Positions 1-5,968 of a stretch of 5,968 nucleotides of DNA are shown piece after piece. The notes under the pieces are model-generated. The model did no database searches and had not been told where the DNA came from. It saw nothing but the letters and a program-made list of their open reading frames with translations. The stretch's first letter is position 1. Every line of letters begins with the position of its first letter. A program made the translations under genes and the position numbers. Source of the stretch: Thiomonas sp. (lineage in GTDB: Bacteria > Pseudomonadota > Gammaproteobacteria > Burkholderiales > Burkholderiaceae_C); assembly GCA_028706735.1 (NCBI GenBank), contig JAQTVS010000185.1, positions 1-5,968 of the forward strand, read 5' to 3'.

Positions 1-1047
1 CGGCGCCCGCAGCCTTCGCGCCACCGCAGCCGCCAGCACCACGCTGCGCTGCTCGTGGCCGATATGGCGCGGCAAGTCATTGGCAGGTGTTGAAGAGGGC
101 ACCCACGCTTCGCTGCCCCCCGAGGGAGCGATCCCCACCCCGCCCCTCCCCACAAGTGGGGAGGGGGTCGCCATTCCTCCCCCGCTGCGTGGGGAAGGTT
201 GGGAGGGGGAAAAGCCCGCCTTGGGGCGGTCCGGCGGCGGGGAGACGCCCTTGCCCAGATCGTGCATCAGGCAGGCCCAGCGCACTGTCAGCGGCGCGTC
301 GAGTGCGACTGCGGCCTGCAACACCATCATGACGTGCACGCCAGTGTCAATCTCGGGGTGATAGTCGGCCCGTTGCGGCACGCCCCACAGACGGTCGAGC
401 TCCGGCAGCAGCCGCGCCAGCGCGCCGCATTCGCGCAGCACCGCGAACAGGCGCTGCGGCTGCGGCTCCATCAGGCCGCGCGCCAGTTCCTGCCACACCC
501 GCTCGGGCACCAGCGCGTCCACCTCGCCTTCTGCGACCATGCGGCGCATCAAGTCCATGGTCTCGGTGGCGACGGCAAAATCGCCGAACCGGGCGGCGAA
601 CCGCGCCAGCCGCAAAATGCGCACGGGGTCTTCCGCAAACGCCGCCGACACATGCCGCAACACTCGCGCCTGCAGATCGCGCTGGCCGCCGTAGGGATCG
701 ATGAGCGCGCCCTCGGCCGAACGCGCCATGGCGTTGATCGTCAGATCGCGGCGCAGCAAATCCTCCTCCAGCGTGACCTCGGGCGCCGCATGCACGACAA
801 AGCCCCGATAGCCCGGCGCTGTCTTGCGCTCGGTGCGCGCCAGGGCGTATTCCTCGTGGGTTTGTGGATGCAGAAACACCGGAAAGTCGCGCCCCACCGG
901 CAGGAACCCGGCATCGATCATCTGCTGAGGCGTCGCCCCCACCACCACCCAGTCGCGATCCCCATGCGGCCGCCCCAGCAAGGCATCCCGCACCGCTCCG
1001 CCCACGACATAGGTCTGACCAGGAGGATGAACGACAGAAGAAATCAT
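1..1047 (-). CDS. cca: CCA tRNA nucleotidyltransferase with HD domain, N-terminal 349 residues (partial), carrying an in-frame repeat insertion
   Basis: This enzyme adds or repairs the 3'-terminal CCA of tRNAs in the cytoplasm; in this family an HD domain adds phosphohydrolase activity. Translating the minus strand from the ATG at 1047-1045 gives 349 codons with no stop, and the gene leaves the window at base 1. Visible motifs are GGAVRD (residues 16-21), the catalytic carboxylate pair in DRDWVVVG (D30, D32), [10 protein letters not shown] (99-108), DPYGG (117-121), [17 protein letters not shown] (139-155), HDLGKG (262-267) and [11 protein letters not shown] (325-335). Residues 270-319 match no part of the family. 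They are Pro/Gly/Ser-rich and are encoded by the repeat at 91-240; removing them restores the usual short link from HDLGKG to [13 protein letters not shown]. The start lies about 15 residues before GGAVRD, slightly longer than usual, and no clear Shine-Dalgarno sequence precedes it. The family assignment is firm; whether the HD activity survives the insertion is unknown. Confidence 0.93.
   Translation of the reverse strand, partial: MISSVVHPPGQTYVVGGAVRDALLGRPHGDRDWVVVGATPQQMIDAGFLPVGRDFPVFLHPQTHEEYALARTERKTAPGYRGFVVHAAPEVTLEEDLLRRDLTINAMARSAEGALIDPYGGQRDLQARVLRHVSAAFAEDPVRILRLARFAARFGDFAVATETMDLMRRMVAEGEVDALVPERVWQELARGLMEPQPQRLFAVLRECGALARLLPELDRLWGVPQRADYHPEIDTGVHVMMVLQAAVALDAPLTVRWACLMHDLGKGVSPPPDRPKAGFSPSQPSPRSGGGMATPSPLVGRGGVGIAPSGGSEAWVPSSTPANDLPRHIGHEQRSVVLAAAVARRLRAP
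91..240 (-). repeat. Palindromic GC-rich repeat inserted in frame within cca
   Basis: This is about 150 bp (50 codons) of sequence foreign to the CCA enzyme, with edges uncertain by a few bases. Read on the minus strand, it starts with a segment like the 88-bp intergenic unit (GACCGCCCCAAGGCGG, compare GGCCGCCCCAAGGCGG). It continues with two palindromic C-tract/G-tract stretches like those at 4601-4680, and ends with CCCTCGGGGGGCAGCG, then GCGTGGG and TTCAACA, all shared with the intergenic units. The length is a multiple of three and the minus-strand cca frame stays open. Two plus-strand frames are also open across it. Confidence 0.88.
143..166. repeat. Perfect 24-bp hairpin core inside the cca insertion
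   Basis: The arms CCCCTCCCCAC (143-153) and GTGGGGAGGGG (156-166) are perfect reverse complements with a 2-base AA centre. In cca mRNA this would form a very stable 11-bp stem. The equivalent core in the intergenic copy is at 4648-4669. Confidence 0.85.
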
Positions 1048-1054
1048 GCCGGTC

Positions 1055-1082
1055 AGTGTAAAAGCCCGCGGCAGAATGGAAA
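1055..1082 (-). promoter_or_regulatory. Possible sigma-70-like promoter for cca
   Basis: On the minus strand TTTCCA (1082-1077) and TACACT (1060-1055) are spaced 16 bp apart, between the terminator-like hairpin and the cca start. A start site about 7 bases downstream would fall almost on the ATG, giving a near-leaderless transcript. This would agree with the lack of a Shine-Dalgarno sequence. Both hexamers are imperfect, so this is only a suggestion. Confidence 0.25.
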
Positions 1083-1090
1083 CAGTAGAA

Positions 1091-1110
1091 ACAGGCCGCG
1101 CGCGGCCTGT
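1091..1110 (-). terminator. Hairpin terminator between the lipoprotein gene and cca
   Basis: A perfect 20-bp inverted repeat (stem ACAGGCCG / CGGCCTGT, loop CGCG) lies 22 bp downstream of the lipoprotein stop codon. On the minus strand it is followed by TTCTACTGTTT, a weak T-rich run, and on the plus strand by TTGTTTG. The only gene transcribed into it is the minus-strand lipoprotein gene, so it probably ends that transcript and separates it from cca. Confidence 0.6.
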
Positions 1111-1132
1111 TTGTTTGCACGCTCAGGAAAAC

Positions 1133-1810
1133 TCAAGGCAGCGTAGCCGCCCAGGTTCCACCGCCGCCCGAAGTGTTCGTCCAGGCGCCCACTGCGGAAT
1201 GATTCGTCGCGTTGAATGTGCCGACATAGGTCGCATTCAATGTGGTCGTTCCTTGAAAAATTCCTTGCGCATTCACTGCTCCGCTCAGTTTGAAAGGACC
1301 GGACAGTGTCGAATTGCAGTTGTCAACCGTCGCGTCGATGTTGCCATCTGGCTGGACCACGACACTGCAACGACCGGAGTCGCCTCCCGCAGTTGAGGAA
1401 ATGTAATTTGCCGTCCAGGTTCCGGCATAAGCAGCGACCGAGGTGGTGGTTCCCGGATTGATATTACAAGCCTGACCAACAGTGCAACTGTTCACCACCG
1501 TGCCGCCGCCAACTGGTGCGCTGACGATGATGGACGATCCACCGCAGCTGCTGGCGGACAATTCATAGGCTCCCGCGCTGGATGTCGTGCCAATGGACGT
1601 GGCGCAAGTCTGACCCGTGGCCGGATTGGTGGCGGTGACATACACCCCGGACACTCCCCCTCCTGAACCATCCGTCACCTGCCCCGAAACACAGTTTGCC
1701 GTGCATGTCGGCGCTGGCGTACTCCCCCCGCCTCCACCGCCACACCCCGCCAGAAGCGCCACCAAACCCAGCGTTGCTGCATGACGGCAGCCCCATATCG
1801 CCTTGTTCAT
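1133..1810 (-). CDS. Small secreted lipoprotein with a carboxypeptidase-regulatory-like domain and eight paired-looking cysteines
   Basis: The product has 225 residues. A short basic N-terminus and hydrophobic stretch lead to the lipobox LLAGC, so Cys23 is the predicted lipidated residue. The next residue is Gly rather than Asp, which by the usual Lol rule favours the outer membrane. A glycine run and a Ser/Thr/Pro linker follow. Residues about 41-103 (VSGQVTDGSGGGVSGVYVTA onward, with AGAYELSA) resemble a carboxypeptidase-regulatory-like beta-sandwich. Residues about 128-225 (YAGTWTANY ... VGAWTNTSGGGGTWAATLP) form a second beta-rich module that I cannot name. The mature protein has eight cysteines besides Cys23 (36, 40, 69, 89, 109, 115, 148, 165), an even number that suggests disulfides. 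The sequence GGAGGG at 1819-1814 is a good ribosome binding site and supports this start. The function is unknown; a structural or surface role is an inference. Confidence 0.85.
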   Translation of the reverse strand: MNKAIWGCRHAATLGLVALLAGCGGGGGGSTPAPTCTANCVSGQVTDGSGGGVSGVYVTATNPATGQTCATSIGTTSSAGAYELSASSCGGSSIIVSAPVGGGTVVNSCTVGQACNINPGTTTSVAAYAGTWTANYISSTAGGDSGRCSVVVQPDGNIDATVDNCNSTLSGPFKLSGAVNAQGIFQGTTTLNATYVGTFNATNHSAVGAWTNTSGGGGTWAATLP

Positions 1811-1813
1811 ATT

Positions 1814-1819
1814 CCCTCC
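1814..1819 (-). promoter_or_regulatory. Ribosome binding site of the lipoprotein gene
   Basis: GGAGGG lies on the minus strand three bases before the ATG at 1810-1808. It is the clearest Shine-Dalgarno sequence in the window and fixes the lipoprotein start. Confidence 0.7.
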
Positions 1820-1842
1820 AGTTGTTTTTTAGTCTGCATGTC

Positions 1843-1857
1843 TTGAGCGATCCTCAA
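1843..1857. repeat. Short inverted repeat in the divergent intergenic region
   Basis: TTGAG and CTCAA flank a 5-base centre, about 35 bp upstream of the lipoprotein start. It could be an operator half-site pair, but 5-bp arms can occur by chance. Confidence 0.25.
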
Positions 1858-1993
1858 TGGCTGGGATCGGCGAGCAATTGTGCAACTTTCATCCGGGCCA
1901 ATTGGGTGTGTTTCAAAATTTCACATTTTCTGGGGCGGCAAGACAATCACCCCCGTCTATGCTCTGCTTGGCTTAGACTTTACAAAGCTGTCA

Positions 1994-2010
1994 CAGACGA
2001 TCTTCGTCTG
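1994..2010 (+). promoter_or_regulatory. First leader hairpin upstream of the GGDEF-EAL gene
   Basis: CAGACGA (1994-2000) and TCGTCTG (2004-2010) are perfect reverse complements around a TCT loop. The hairpin lies 64 bp before the proposed start codon, in an otherwise less GC-rich region. It could be an operator or an RNA stem; no transcription start is identified. Confidence 0.4.
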
Positions 2011-2016
2011 CTTCGC

Positions 2017-2047
2017 AAGGGGCGCGCGCAATCATGGGGCGCCCCTT
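2017..2047 (+). promoter_or_regulatory. Second leader hairpin, terminator-like, upstream of the GGDEF-EAL gene
   Basis: The stem AAGGGGCGC (2017-2025) pairs perfectly with GCGCCCCTT (2039-2047) around a 13-base loop, and TCAA follows. It ends 26 bp before the ATG at 2074. No plus-strand gene lies upstream, so it is not an ordinary end-of-gene terminator and may be a leader or attenuation element. The region does not show the conserved core of the known c-di-GMP riboswitch (GEMM) class. Confidence 0.4.
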
Positions 2048-2073
2048 TCAATGTCTGCACAACATCCCAGCGC

Positions 2074-4593
2074 ATGGAACGAGAAACACCACCAAATTCT
2101 TCCGCCTCCTGGTGCCAGGACATCGCGCAGTGGGCGGAGCATCTGCCGTTGATGACTGGCTGTTTCGATGCGCAGAACAGGTTGTTGTATTGCAACACGG
2201 CGTATGCCAACTGGCTGGGCAAGACCCCGGCGGAACTGCTCGGCAAGTCGCTGGATGCCTTGATGCCGCAAGAAACGCTGGCCTCCATTGCGCCGCACAT
2301 TGCTGCGGTGCTGCGCGGCGAGATTGCGCAATATGAACGTCAGGGACATCACGCAGGACGCCAGTCGCAAAGATGGTTGCAGGTGCGGCTCGCTCCCTTC
2401 CCGCCTGATGAACACGGCGTGGCGTCCGGCTATTTCTGCTTCATGCAGGACACCACCCGCCTGCATGCCAGCGACACTTCGCTCGATCTGCTGCGCACCA
2501 GCCCGGGGCTGACCGTCTGGGAACTCGACCTGCAAAGCGGGCAACTGCACGCCGAACAGAACTGGCTTGATGAAGCGCACCGGCACGAGCCCAAGACGTT
2601 CACCATTCCCGAATGGATGGGGCATGTGGTGCCGGCCGACCTGCCCGCGCTGGAACAGGCGATTGCGCGCATCAGCGCCCCTGGCGGTTTTGTGCAGACG
2701 GTCGAGACGCGGTTCATCCGCGTGGACGGCAGCATGGTGACGACGATGAACCACGGCATGGTGCGCGAGCGCGGGCCCGACGGCGCCGCCACGCGCATCT
2801 TCGGCCTGACCTGGGACATCACCGAACTGCGGCAGACGCAGACGCGGCTGCACCGCAGCGAAAGCCGGTTTCGCATGCTGGCCGAGCTGTCGAACGAGTG
2901 GTTCTGGGAGTCCGACCTCAACGATGTCCTGACCTACATCACCCGCAGCACGCGCCGCGCCAGCGACCTGCCGATGTCCGGCCTGAACCTGCTGGGGCAG
3001 AACCTCAATGCGCTGTATCCGGGGCAGGAGTTTTCGCCGGAATGGGCGCAGTTGCGCTTTCTCATGGAAGAACATGAAGAAGTGCGCGATCTCATCGTGC
3101 CGTTCCGTCTGGGGCCGGATCAGGCGTTGCTGTGGTGGCGCATCGACGCCTCGCCAATGATCGACCATCTGGGTCTGTTCCAAGGCTACCGCGGCGTGGT
3201 GCGCGACGTGACCAAGGCGCATCAGGCCGAGGAAAAACTCGAACTCGCCGCCTACCGCGACGCGCTCACCGGGCTGTCCAATCGCACTCTGTTCGAAAAA
3301 CATGTGGAAGACGCCATCGGCGTCACTCCACCAGGGCAGAGCTTCGCGGTGCTGTTCATCGACCTCGACCGCTTCAAGCTGATCAACGACGCCTTGGGCC
3401 ACGCCGTCGGTGACAAGGTCTTGGTGGAAACCGCGCAGCGTCTGGTGCAGCTCGCCCGGCCCAACAACACCGCCGCACGCTTTGGCGGCGACGAATTCCT
3501 CATCCTGGCACGCGACGCGCATAACGCCGCGCAGGCCATGCGCATGGCCATGCTGGTGCAGGACAAACTCAGCGAGCCCATGCAATATGCCGACCGCACC
3601 CTGCAGACCACCGCGAGCATCGGCGTGGCGGTGTTCCCGCAACATGGCCGCACCACCGCCGAGCTGCTGGGCCGCGCGGATGCGGCCATGCATGAGTCCA
3701 AGGTGCTGGGACGCAACCGGGTGGAGTCGTTTTCCATGGCACTGCAATCGCGCATCGAGCGCCGCTCGCAACTGGAAGAAGAACTGCGCGCAGCCATCGT
3801 CAACCGGCGCTTCGAGGTGCATTTCCAGCCGATCTGGTCACGCAAGCAAAGTGTGCTGCTGCACAATGACTCCGCCACGCTGGACACCCTGCGCGGCGCC
3901 TACGAGATCGCCGGTTTCGAGGCATTGGCGCGCTGGACGCGCGGCAACGGCGAGCGCGTGCAGCCCGACGAGTTCATCGCCATCCTGGCCGACTGCGGCC
4001 TGCTCGACAGCTTCGGCCCGGTGATGATGTCCATCGCCCTGGAAGGCTTCTCCCGCCTGTGCAAGGAACAGGAATTCACCGGCACCATGGCCTACAACAT
4101 CTCGCCACGCCAACTACATGTGAACACCTGCGTGTCCTGCGTGGGCGAGATGGCGCAGGGCTTCGGCGTGCTGCGCGACCGGCTGGTGCTCGAACTCACC
4201 GAAAACGTGGAGATCGAGCACAACCCCGATCTGATCGCTGTGCTCAACCAATTCCGGGCGATGGGCGTGCAGCTCTCGCTCGACGACTTCGGCGTGGGCT
4301 ATTCCAACCTCGGCTATCTCACCCGGCTGCCCGTGTCGCAGATCAAGATCGACCGCGCCATTGCCTCGGGCGTGAGCACCGACCGCTTGAAGGCCGCCAT
4401 CGCCCGCGCCACCCTCACCATGGCCAAGACGCTCAGCCTGGAAGTGGTGGCCGAAGGCGTGGAAACCGTCGCCGACCTGCTGTGGATGGAACGCGCGGGC
4501 TGCCCGATGATTCAGGGCTGGGTGTTCTCCCGCGCACTCAATGTGCAGCAGGCGCTGAACCTGCTGCGCGACCTTCGGGAAGACGCGCGCTGA
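2074..4593 (+). CDS. Three-PAS GGDEF-EAL protein: bifunctional cyclic-di-GMP cyclase/phosphodiesterase
   Basis: The product has 839 residues and no evident membrane segment, so it is probably a cytosolic sensor enzyme that makes and/or degrades cyclic di-GMP. PAS-like modules span about 18-133, 136-258 (ending GLTWDITELR) and 264-385 (ending GVVRDVTKAHQAEE). The GGDEF domain (about 389-553) has DALTGLSNR, FIDLDRFKLIND and intact RFGGDEF (469-475). The position of the inhibitory RxxD site reads RPNN (462-465). The EAL domain (about 563-835) keeps every catalytic motif I can check: EAL (616-618), N675, ELTE (707-710), LDDFG (736-740), KID (758-760), AEGVET (793-798) and QG (814-815). Residues 588-615 between QPI and EAL are about 17 longer than usual. 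The ATG at 2074 is chosen because upstream codons in this frame are not protein-like and partly oppose the lipoprotein gene. It has no clear Shine-Dalgarno sequence. The direction of net activity cannot be read from sequence. Confidence 0.93.
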   Translation: MERETPPNSSASWCQDIAQWAEHLPLMTGCFDAQNRLLYCNTAYANWLGKTPAELLGKSLDALMPQETLASIAPHIAAVLRGEIAQYERQGHHAGRQSQRWLQVRLAPFPPDEHGVASGYFCFMQDTTRLHASDTSLDLLRTSPGLTVWELDLQSGQLHAEQNWLDEAHRHEPKTFTIPEWMGHVVPADLPALEQAIARISAPGGFVQTVETRFIRVDGSMVTTMNHGMVRERGPDGAATRIFGLTWDITELRQTQTRLHRSESRFRMLAELSNEWFWESDLNDVLTYITRSTRRASDLPMSGLNLLGQNLNALYPGQEFSPEWAQLRFLMEEHEEVRDLIVPFRLGPDQALLWWRIDASPMIDHLGLFQGYRGVVRDVTKAHQAEEKLELAAYRDALTGLSNRTLFEKHVEDAIGVTPPGQSFAVLFIDLDRFKLINDALGHAVGDKVLVETAQRLVQLARPNNTAARFGGDEFLILARDAHNAAQAMRMAMLVQDKLSEPMQYADRTLQTTASIGVAVFPQHGRTTAELLGRADAAMHESKVLGRNRVESFSMALQSRIERRSQLEEELRAAIVNRRFEVHFQPIWSRKQSVLLHNDSATLDTLRGAYEIAGFEALARWTRGNGERVQPDEFIAILADCGLLDSFGPVMMSIALEGFSRLCKEQEFTGTMAYNISPRQLHVNTCVSCVGEMAQGFGVLRDRLVLELTENVEIEHNPDLIAVLNQFRAMGVQLSLDDFGVGYSNLGYLTRLPVSQIKIDRAIASGVSTDRLKAAIARATLTMAKTLSLEVVAEGVETVADLLWMERAGCPMIQGWVFSRALNVQQALNLLRDLREDAR

Positions 4594-4600
4594 CCACGAT

Positions 4601-4720
4601 GCTCCCCCTCCCGGCCTCCCCCACAGGGTGGAGGAGGTGAAATCACTCCCTCTCCACGCGTGGGGAGGGTCGGGGTGGGGATGGCCCCTCGGGACGGAAC
4701 TTAGGCAAAGCCAGAGCGTG
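4601..4720. repeat. Intergenic palindromic repeat block, homologous to the cca insertion
   Basis: This block follows the GGDEF-EAL stop codon by a few bases. It reads as C-tract/G-tract palindromes, then GGGGTGGGGAT, then CCCCTCGGGAC, and finally AAAGCCAGAGCGTG, a diverged version of the second half of the 88-bp units that follow. The order of parts matches the cca insertion read on the minus strand, which supports common origin. It appears more decayed than the tandem units. Confidence 0.75.
4648..4669. repeat. Near-perfect 22-bp hairpin core of the intergenic block
   Basis: The arms CCCTCTCCACG (4648-4658) and CGTGGGGAGGG (4659-4669) are reverse complements except at one position, which could form a U-G pair in RNA. 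It corresponds to the core at 143-166. It may also act as a terminator for the GGDEF-EAL transcript, though no T run follows. Confidence 0.65.
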
Positions 4721-4896
4721 TTCAACACGCCGCCACCGCAGGGCCGCCCCAAGGCGGCGGCAGCCCCCTCGGGGGACAGCGCAGGCGAAGCCGGAGCGTG
4801 GGGGCTCCTTCAACACGCCGCCACCGCAGGGCCGCCCCAAGGCGGCGGCAGCCCCCTCGGGGGGCAGCGCAGGCGAAGCCGGAGCGTGGGGGCTCC
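4721..4896. repeat. Two tandem 88-bp GC-rich repeat units
   Basis: Copy one is 4721-4808 and copy two is 4809-4896, with one difference (A at 4776, G at 4864). Each unit starts TTCAACACGCCGCC and ends GCGTGGGGGCTCC. Each contains the hairpins GCCGCC-CCAA-GGCGGC (4743-4758 in copy one), CCCC-CTCG-GGGG, and GGC-GAA-GCC. Copy two ends at the first base of the fadD stop triplet on the plus strand. The near identity suggests recent duplication. Confidence 0.9.
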
Positions 4897-5968
4897 TACT
4901 CCGGCCGAAGTTCCCGCCGCAGAATCTTGCCGACCGGCGTCTTGGGCAGTTCGCCACGAAACTCGATGAACTTGGGCCGCTTGTAGCCGGTGAGTTGTTC
5001 GTGCAGAAAATCGCGCAACTGCGCCTCAGTCAGCGACGGGTCTTTTTTCACGATGAACAGCTTGACCGCCTCGCCGGAATTCGCGTCGGGCACGCCCACC
5101 GCGGCGGCTTCCAGCACGCCGGGATGCATCACCGCCACGCCCTCCACCTCGTTGGGATAGACGTTGAAGCCCGACACCAGAATCATGTCCTTCTTGCGGT
5201 CGATGATTTTCACAAAGCCCCGGGCATCGATCTCGCCAATATCACCCGTGCGCAAAAAACCGTCGGCGGTAAAGGTGCTGGCCGTTTCTTCCGGGCGATT
5301 CCAGTAGCCGCGCATCACCTGCGGCCCCTTCAGGGCGATTTCACCGGGCAGGCCGGGCGCCACTTCGCGGCCGTTGTCGTCCACCAGTTGCAACTCGGTG
5401 GACGGTATCGGCATGCCAATGGCGCCGCTGTAGCGGTCGGTGTCGGTGGGGTTGCAGATGGCCGAGGGCGAGGTTTCAGACAGGCCGTAGCCCTCGCAGA
5501 TGGGGCAGCCGGTGCGCTCCAGCCAGCGCTTGGCCACGGCTTCCTGCACCGCCATGCCGCCGCCCAGACACATTTTCAGCGCCTTCCAGTTCACCGTGTC
5601 GAAGTCCGGGTGGTTGAGCAAGCCGTTGAACAGCGTGTTCACCGCGGGGAAGGAGTGCACCTCGTACTTCGCCAGTTCCTTGAGCGTCGCTGGCAGGTCG
5701 CGCGGGTTGGGGATGAGAATCATCATGCCGCCCTCGTGCGCGCTGAGCATCATGATCACGGTGAAAGCGAAGATGTGATAGAGCGGCAGCGCGCAGATGG
5801 TGTTGAGCTGCTTGCCTGCAGGCAGCTTGCCCAGCGCCGGGGCATACCACGCGGCGGACTGCACGATATTGGCGACGATGTTGCGGTGGGTGAGCGTGGC
5901 GCCCTTGGCCACGCCGGTGGTGCCGCCGGTGTATTGCAGCAGGGCCACGTCTTCCGCCCCCACCTGCG
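4896..5968 (-). CDS. fadD: Long-chain fatty acid-CoA ligase (FadD type), C-terminal 356 residues (partial)
   Basis: This adenylate-forming enzyme activates fatty acids to acyl-CoA using ATP, normally at the cytoplasmic face of the membrane as the entry to beta-oxidation. The reading frame enters from the right edge, with Gln (5966-5964) as the first whole codon, and ends at TAG 4898-4896. About 200 N-terminal residues of a typical 560-residue FadD lie outside. Numbering from that Gln, the P-loop [11 protein letters not shown] is at 12-22, and the adenylate-forming motif GYGLSET at 159-165. TGD is at 240-242, and the fatty-acyl-CoA synthetase signature [16 protein letters not shown] at 256-271. 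The C-terminal catalytic lysine is in PKTPVGK (Lys347). The protein looks intact and active. FadD is the best fit to these motifs; a medium-chain or other acyl-CoA ligase is possible because chain-length specificity cannot be read here. The gene converges with the GGDEF-EAL gene. Confidence 0.9.
   Translation of the reverse strand, partial: QVGAEDVALLQYTGGTTGVAKGATLTHRNIVANIVQSAAWYAPALGKLPAGKQLNTICALPLYHIFAFTVIMMLSAHEGGMMILIPNPRDLPATLKELAKYEVHSFPAVNTLFNGLLNHPDFDTVNWKALKMCLGGGMAVQEAVAKRWLERTGCPICEGYGLSETSPSAICNPTDTDRYSGAIGMPIPSTELQLVDDNGREVAPGLPGEIALKGPQVMRGYWNRPEETASTFTADGFLRTGDIGEIDARGFVKIIDRKKDMILVSGFNVYPNEVEGVAVMHPGVLEAAAVGVPDANSGEAVKLFIVKKDPSLTEAQLRDFLHEQLTGYKRPKFIEFRGELPKTPVGKILRRELRPE

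Noticed and set aside
1..1047. cca as a pseudogene disrupted by the repeat
   Set aside because: The frame is kept through the insertion and the conserved motifs on both sides are in the same frame with no stop in the visible part. The C-terminus is outside the window, so this is not absolute.
347..1120. A minus-strand open frame of 257 codons overlapping cca in another frame
   Set aside because: Its product is low-complexity Ala/Gly/Arg sequence, while the neighbouring frame encodes a clear CCA-adding enzyme.
199..1146. A long open plus-strand frame of 315 codons
   Set aside because: It lies opposite cca, whose minus-strand translation carries all the CCA-enzyme motifs. The plus product is rich in Arg, His and Gln with no recognisable motif, as expected of a GC-rich antisense frame.
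1860..1885. Sigma-54 promoter near the TGGGATC / TTGTGCA sequences
   Set aside because: The spacing and core GG/GC positions do not fit the sigma-54 consensus.
1696..2073. N-terminal extension of the GGDEF-EAL protein to the upstream ATG at 1696
   Set aside because: The first part lies opposite the lipoprotein signal peptide, and the rest crosses a less GC-rich intergenic stretch with hairpins and has no protein-like pattern. The ATG at 2074 sits just before the first PAS module.
2051..2152. Small plus-strand frame starting at the ATG at 2051
   Set aside because: It overlaps the start of the GGDEF-EAL gene in another frame, has no ribosome binding site and ends after 33 codons of unremarkable sequence.
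2032..3822. A minus-strand open frame of 596 codons
   Set aside because: It is antisense to the PAS and GGDEF coding region and is rich in His, Gln and Arg with no domain; the plus strand shows conserved catalytic motifs.
4721..4896. CRISPR-like tandem repeat
   Set aside because: The two 88-bp units are directly adjacent with no unique spacers, and no cas gene is present.
4628..4969. Open plus-strand frame across the repeat region and into fadD
   Set aside because: It is composed of translated repeat DNA and antisense fadD; open frames arise here because the repeat lacks stop codons.

Overview
The window is a GC-rich chromosomal segment, most likely from a betaproteobacterium of the order Burkholderiales. 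That placement rests on the strong GC bias at third codon positions and on the style of the Cca and FadD proteins, not on a database match. It holds four protein genes. From left to right they are the N-terminal part of the CCA-adding enzyme cca (minus strand, running off the left edge), a small cysteine-rich lipoprotein (minus), a complete three-PAS GGDEF-EAL cyclic-di-GMP enzyme (plus), and the C-terminal two thirds of a FadD-type acyl-CoA ligase (minus, running off the right edge).

Layout: cca reads leftward from 1047. The lipoprotein gene (1810-1133) reads toward it and is separated from it by a perfect hairpin at 1091-1110 that looks like its terminator. A 263-bp region (1811-2073) separates the divergent lipoprotein and GGDEF-EAL genes and contains two hairpins just upstream of the GGDEF-EAL start. 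The GGDEF-EAL gene and fadD converge on a 302-bp region (4594-4895) that is almost entirely repeat DNA.

The most notable signal is this repeat family. The 4594-4896 region has a G/C-tract palindromic block followed by two 88-bp tandem units that differ at one base. The same sequence blocks occur inside cca, where about 150 bp (91-240) lies in frame in the HD domain. It adds about 50 residues between the HDLGKG motif and the LPRHIGHE motif, with no stop or frameshift. A mobile-looking palindromic repeat therefore appears to have been accepted inside an essential-type tRNA maturation gene. This resembles the palindromic elements known inside Rickettsia genes.

The four genes do not form an obvious pathway or operon: tRNA 3'-end maturation, envelope, second-messenger signalling and fatty-acid activation sit side by side. 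I see no RNA genes, CRISPR array, transposase or phage gene.
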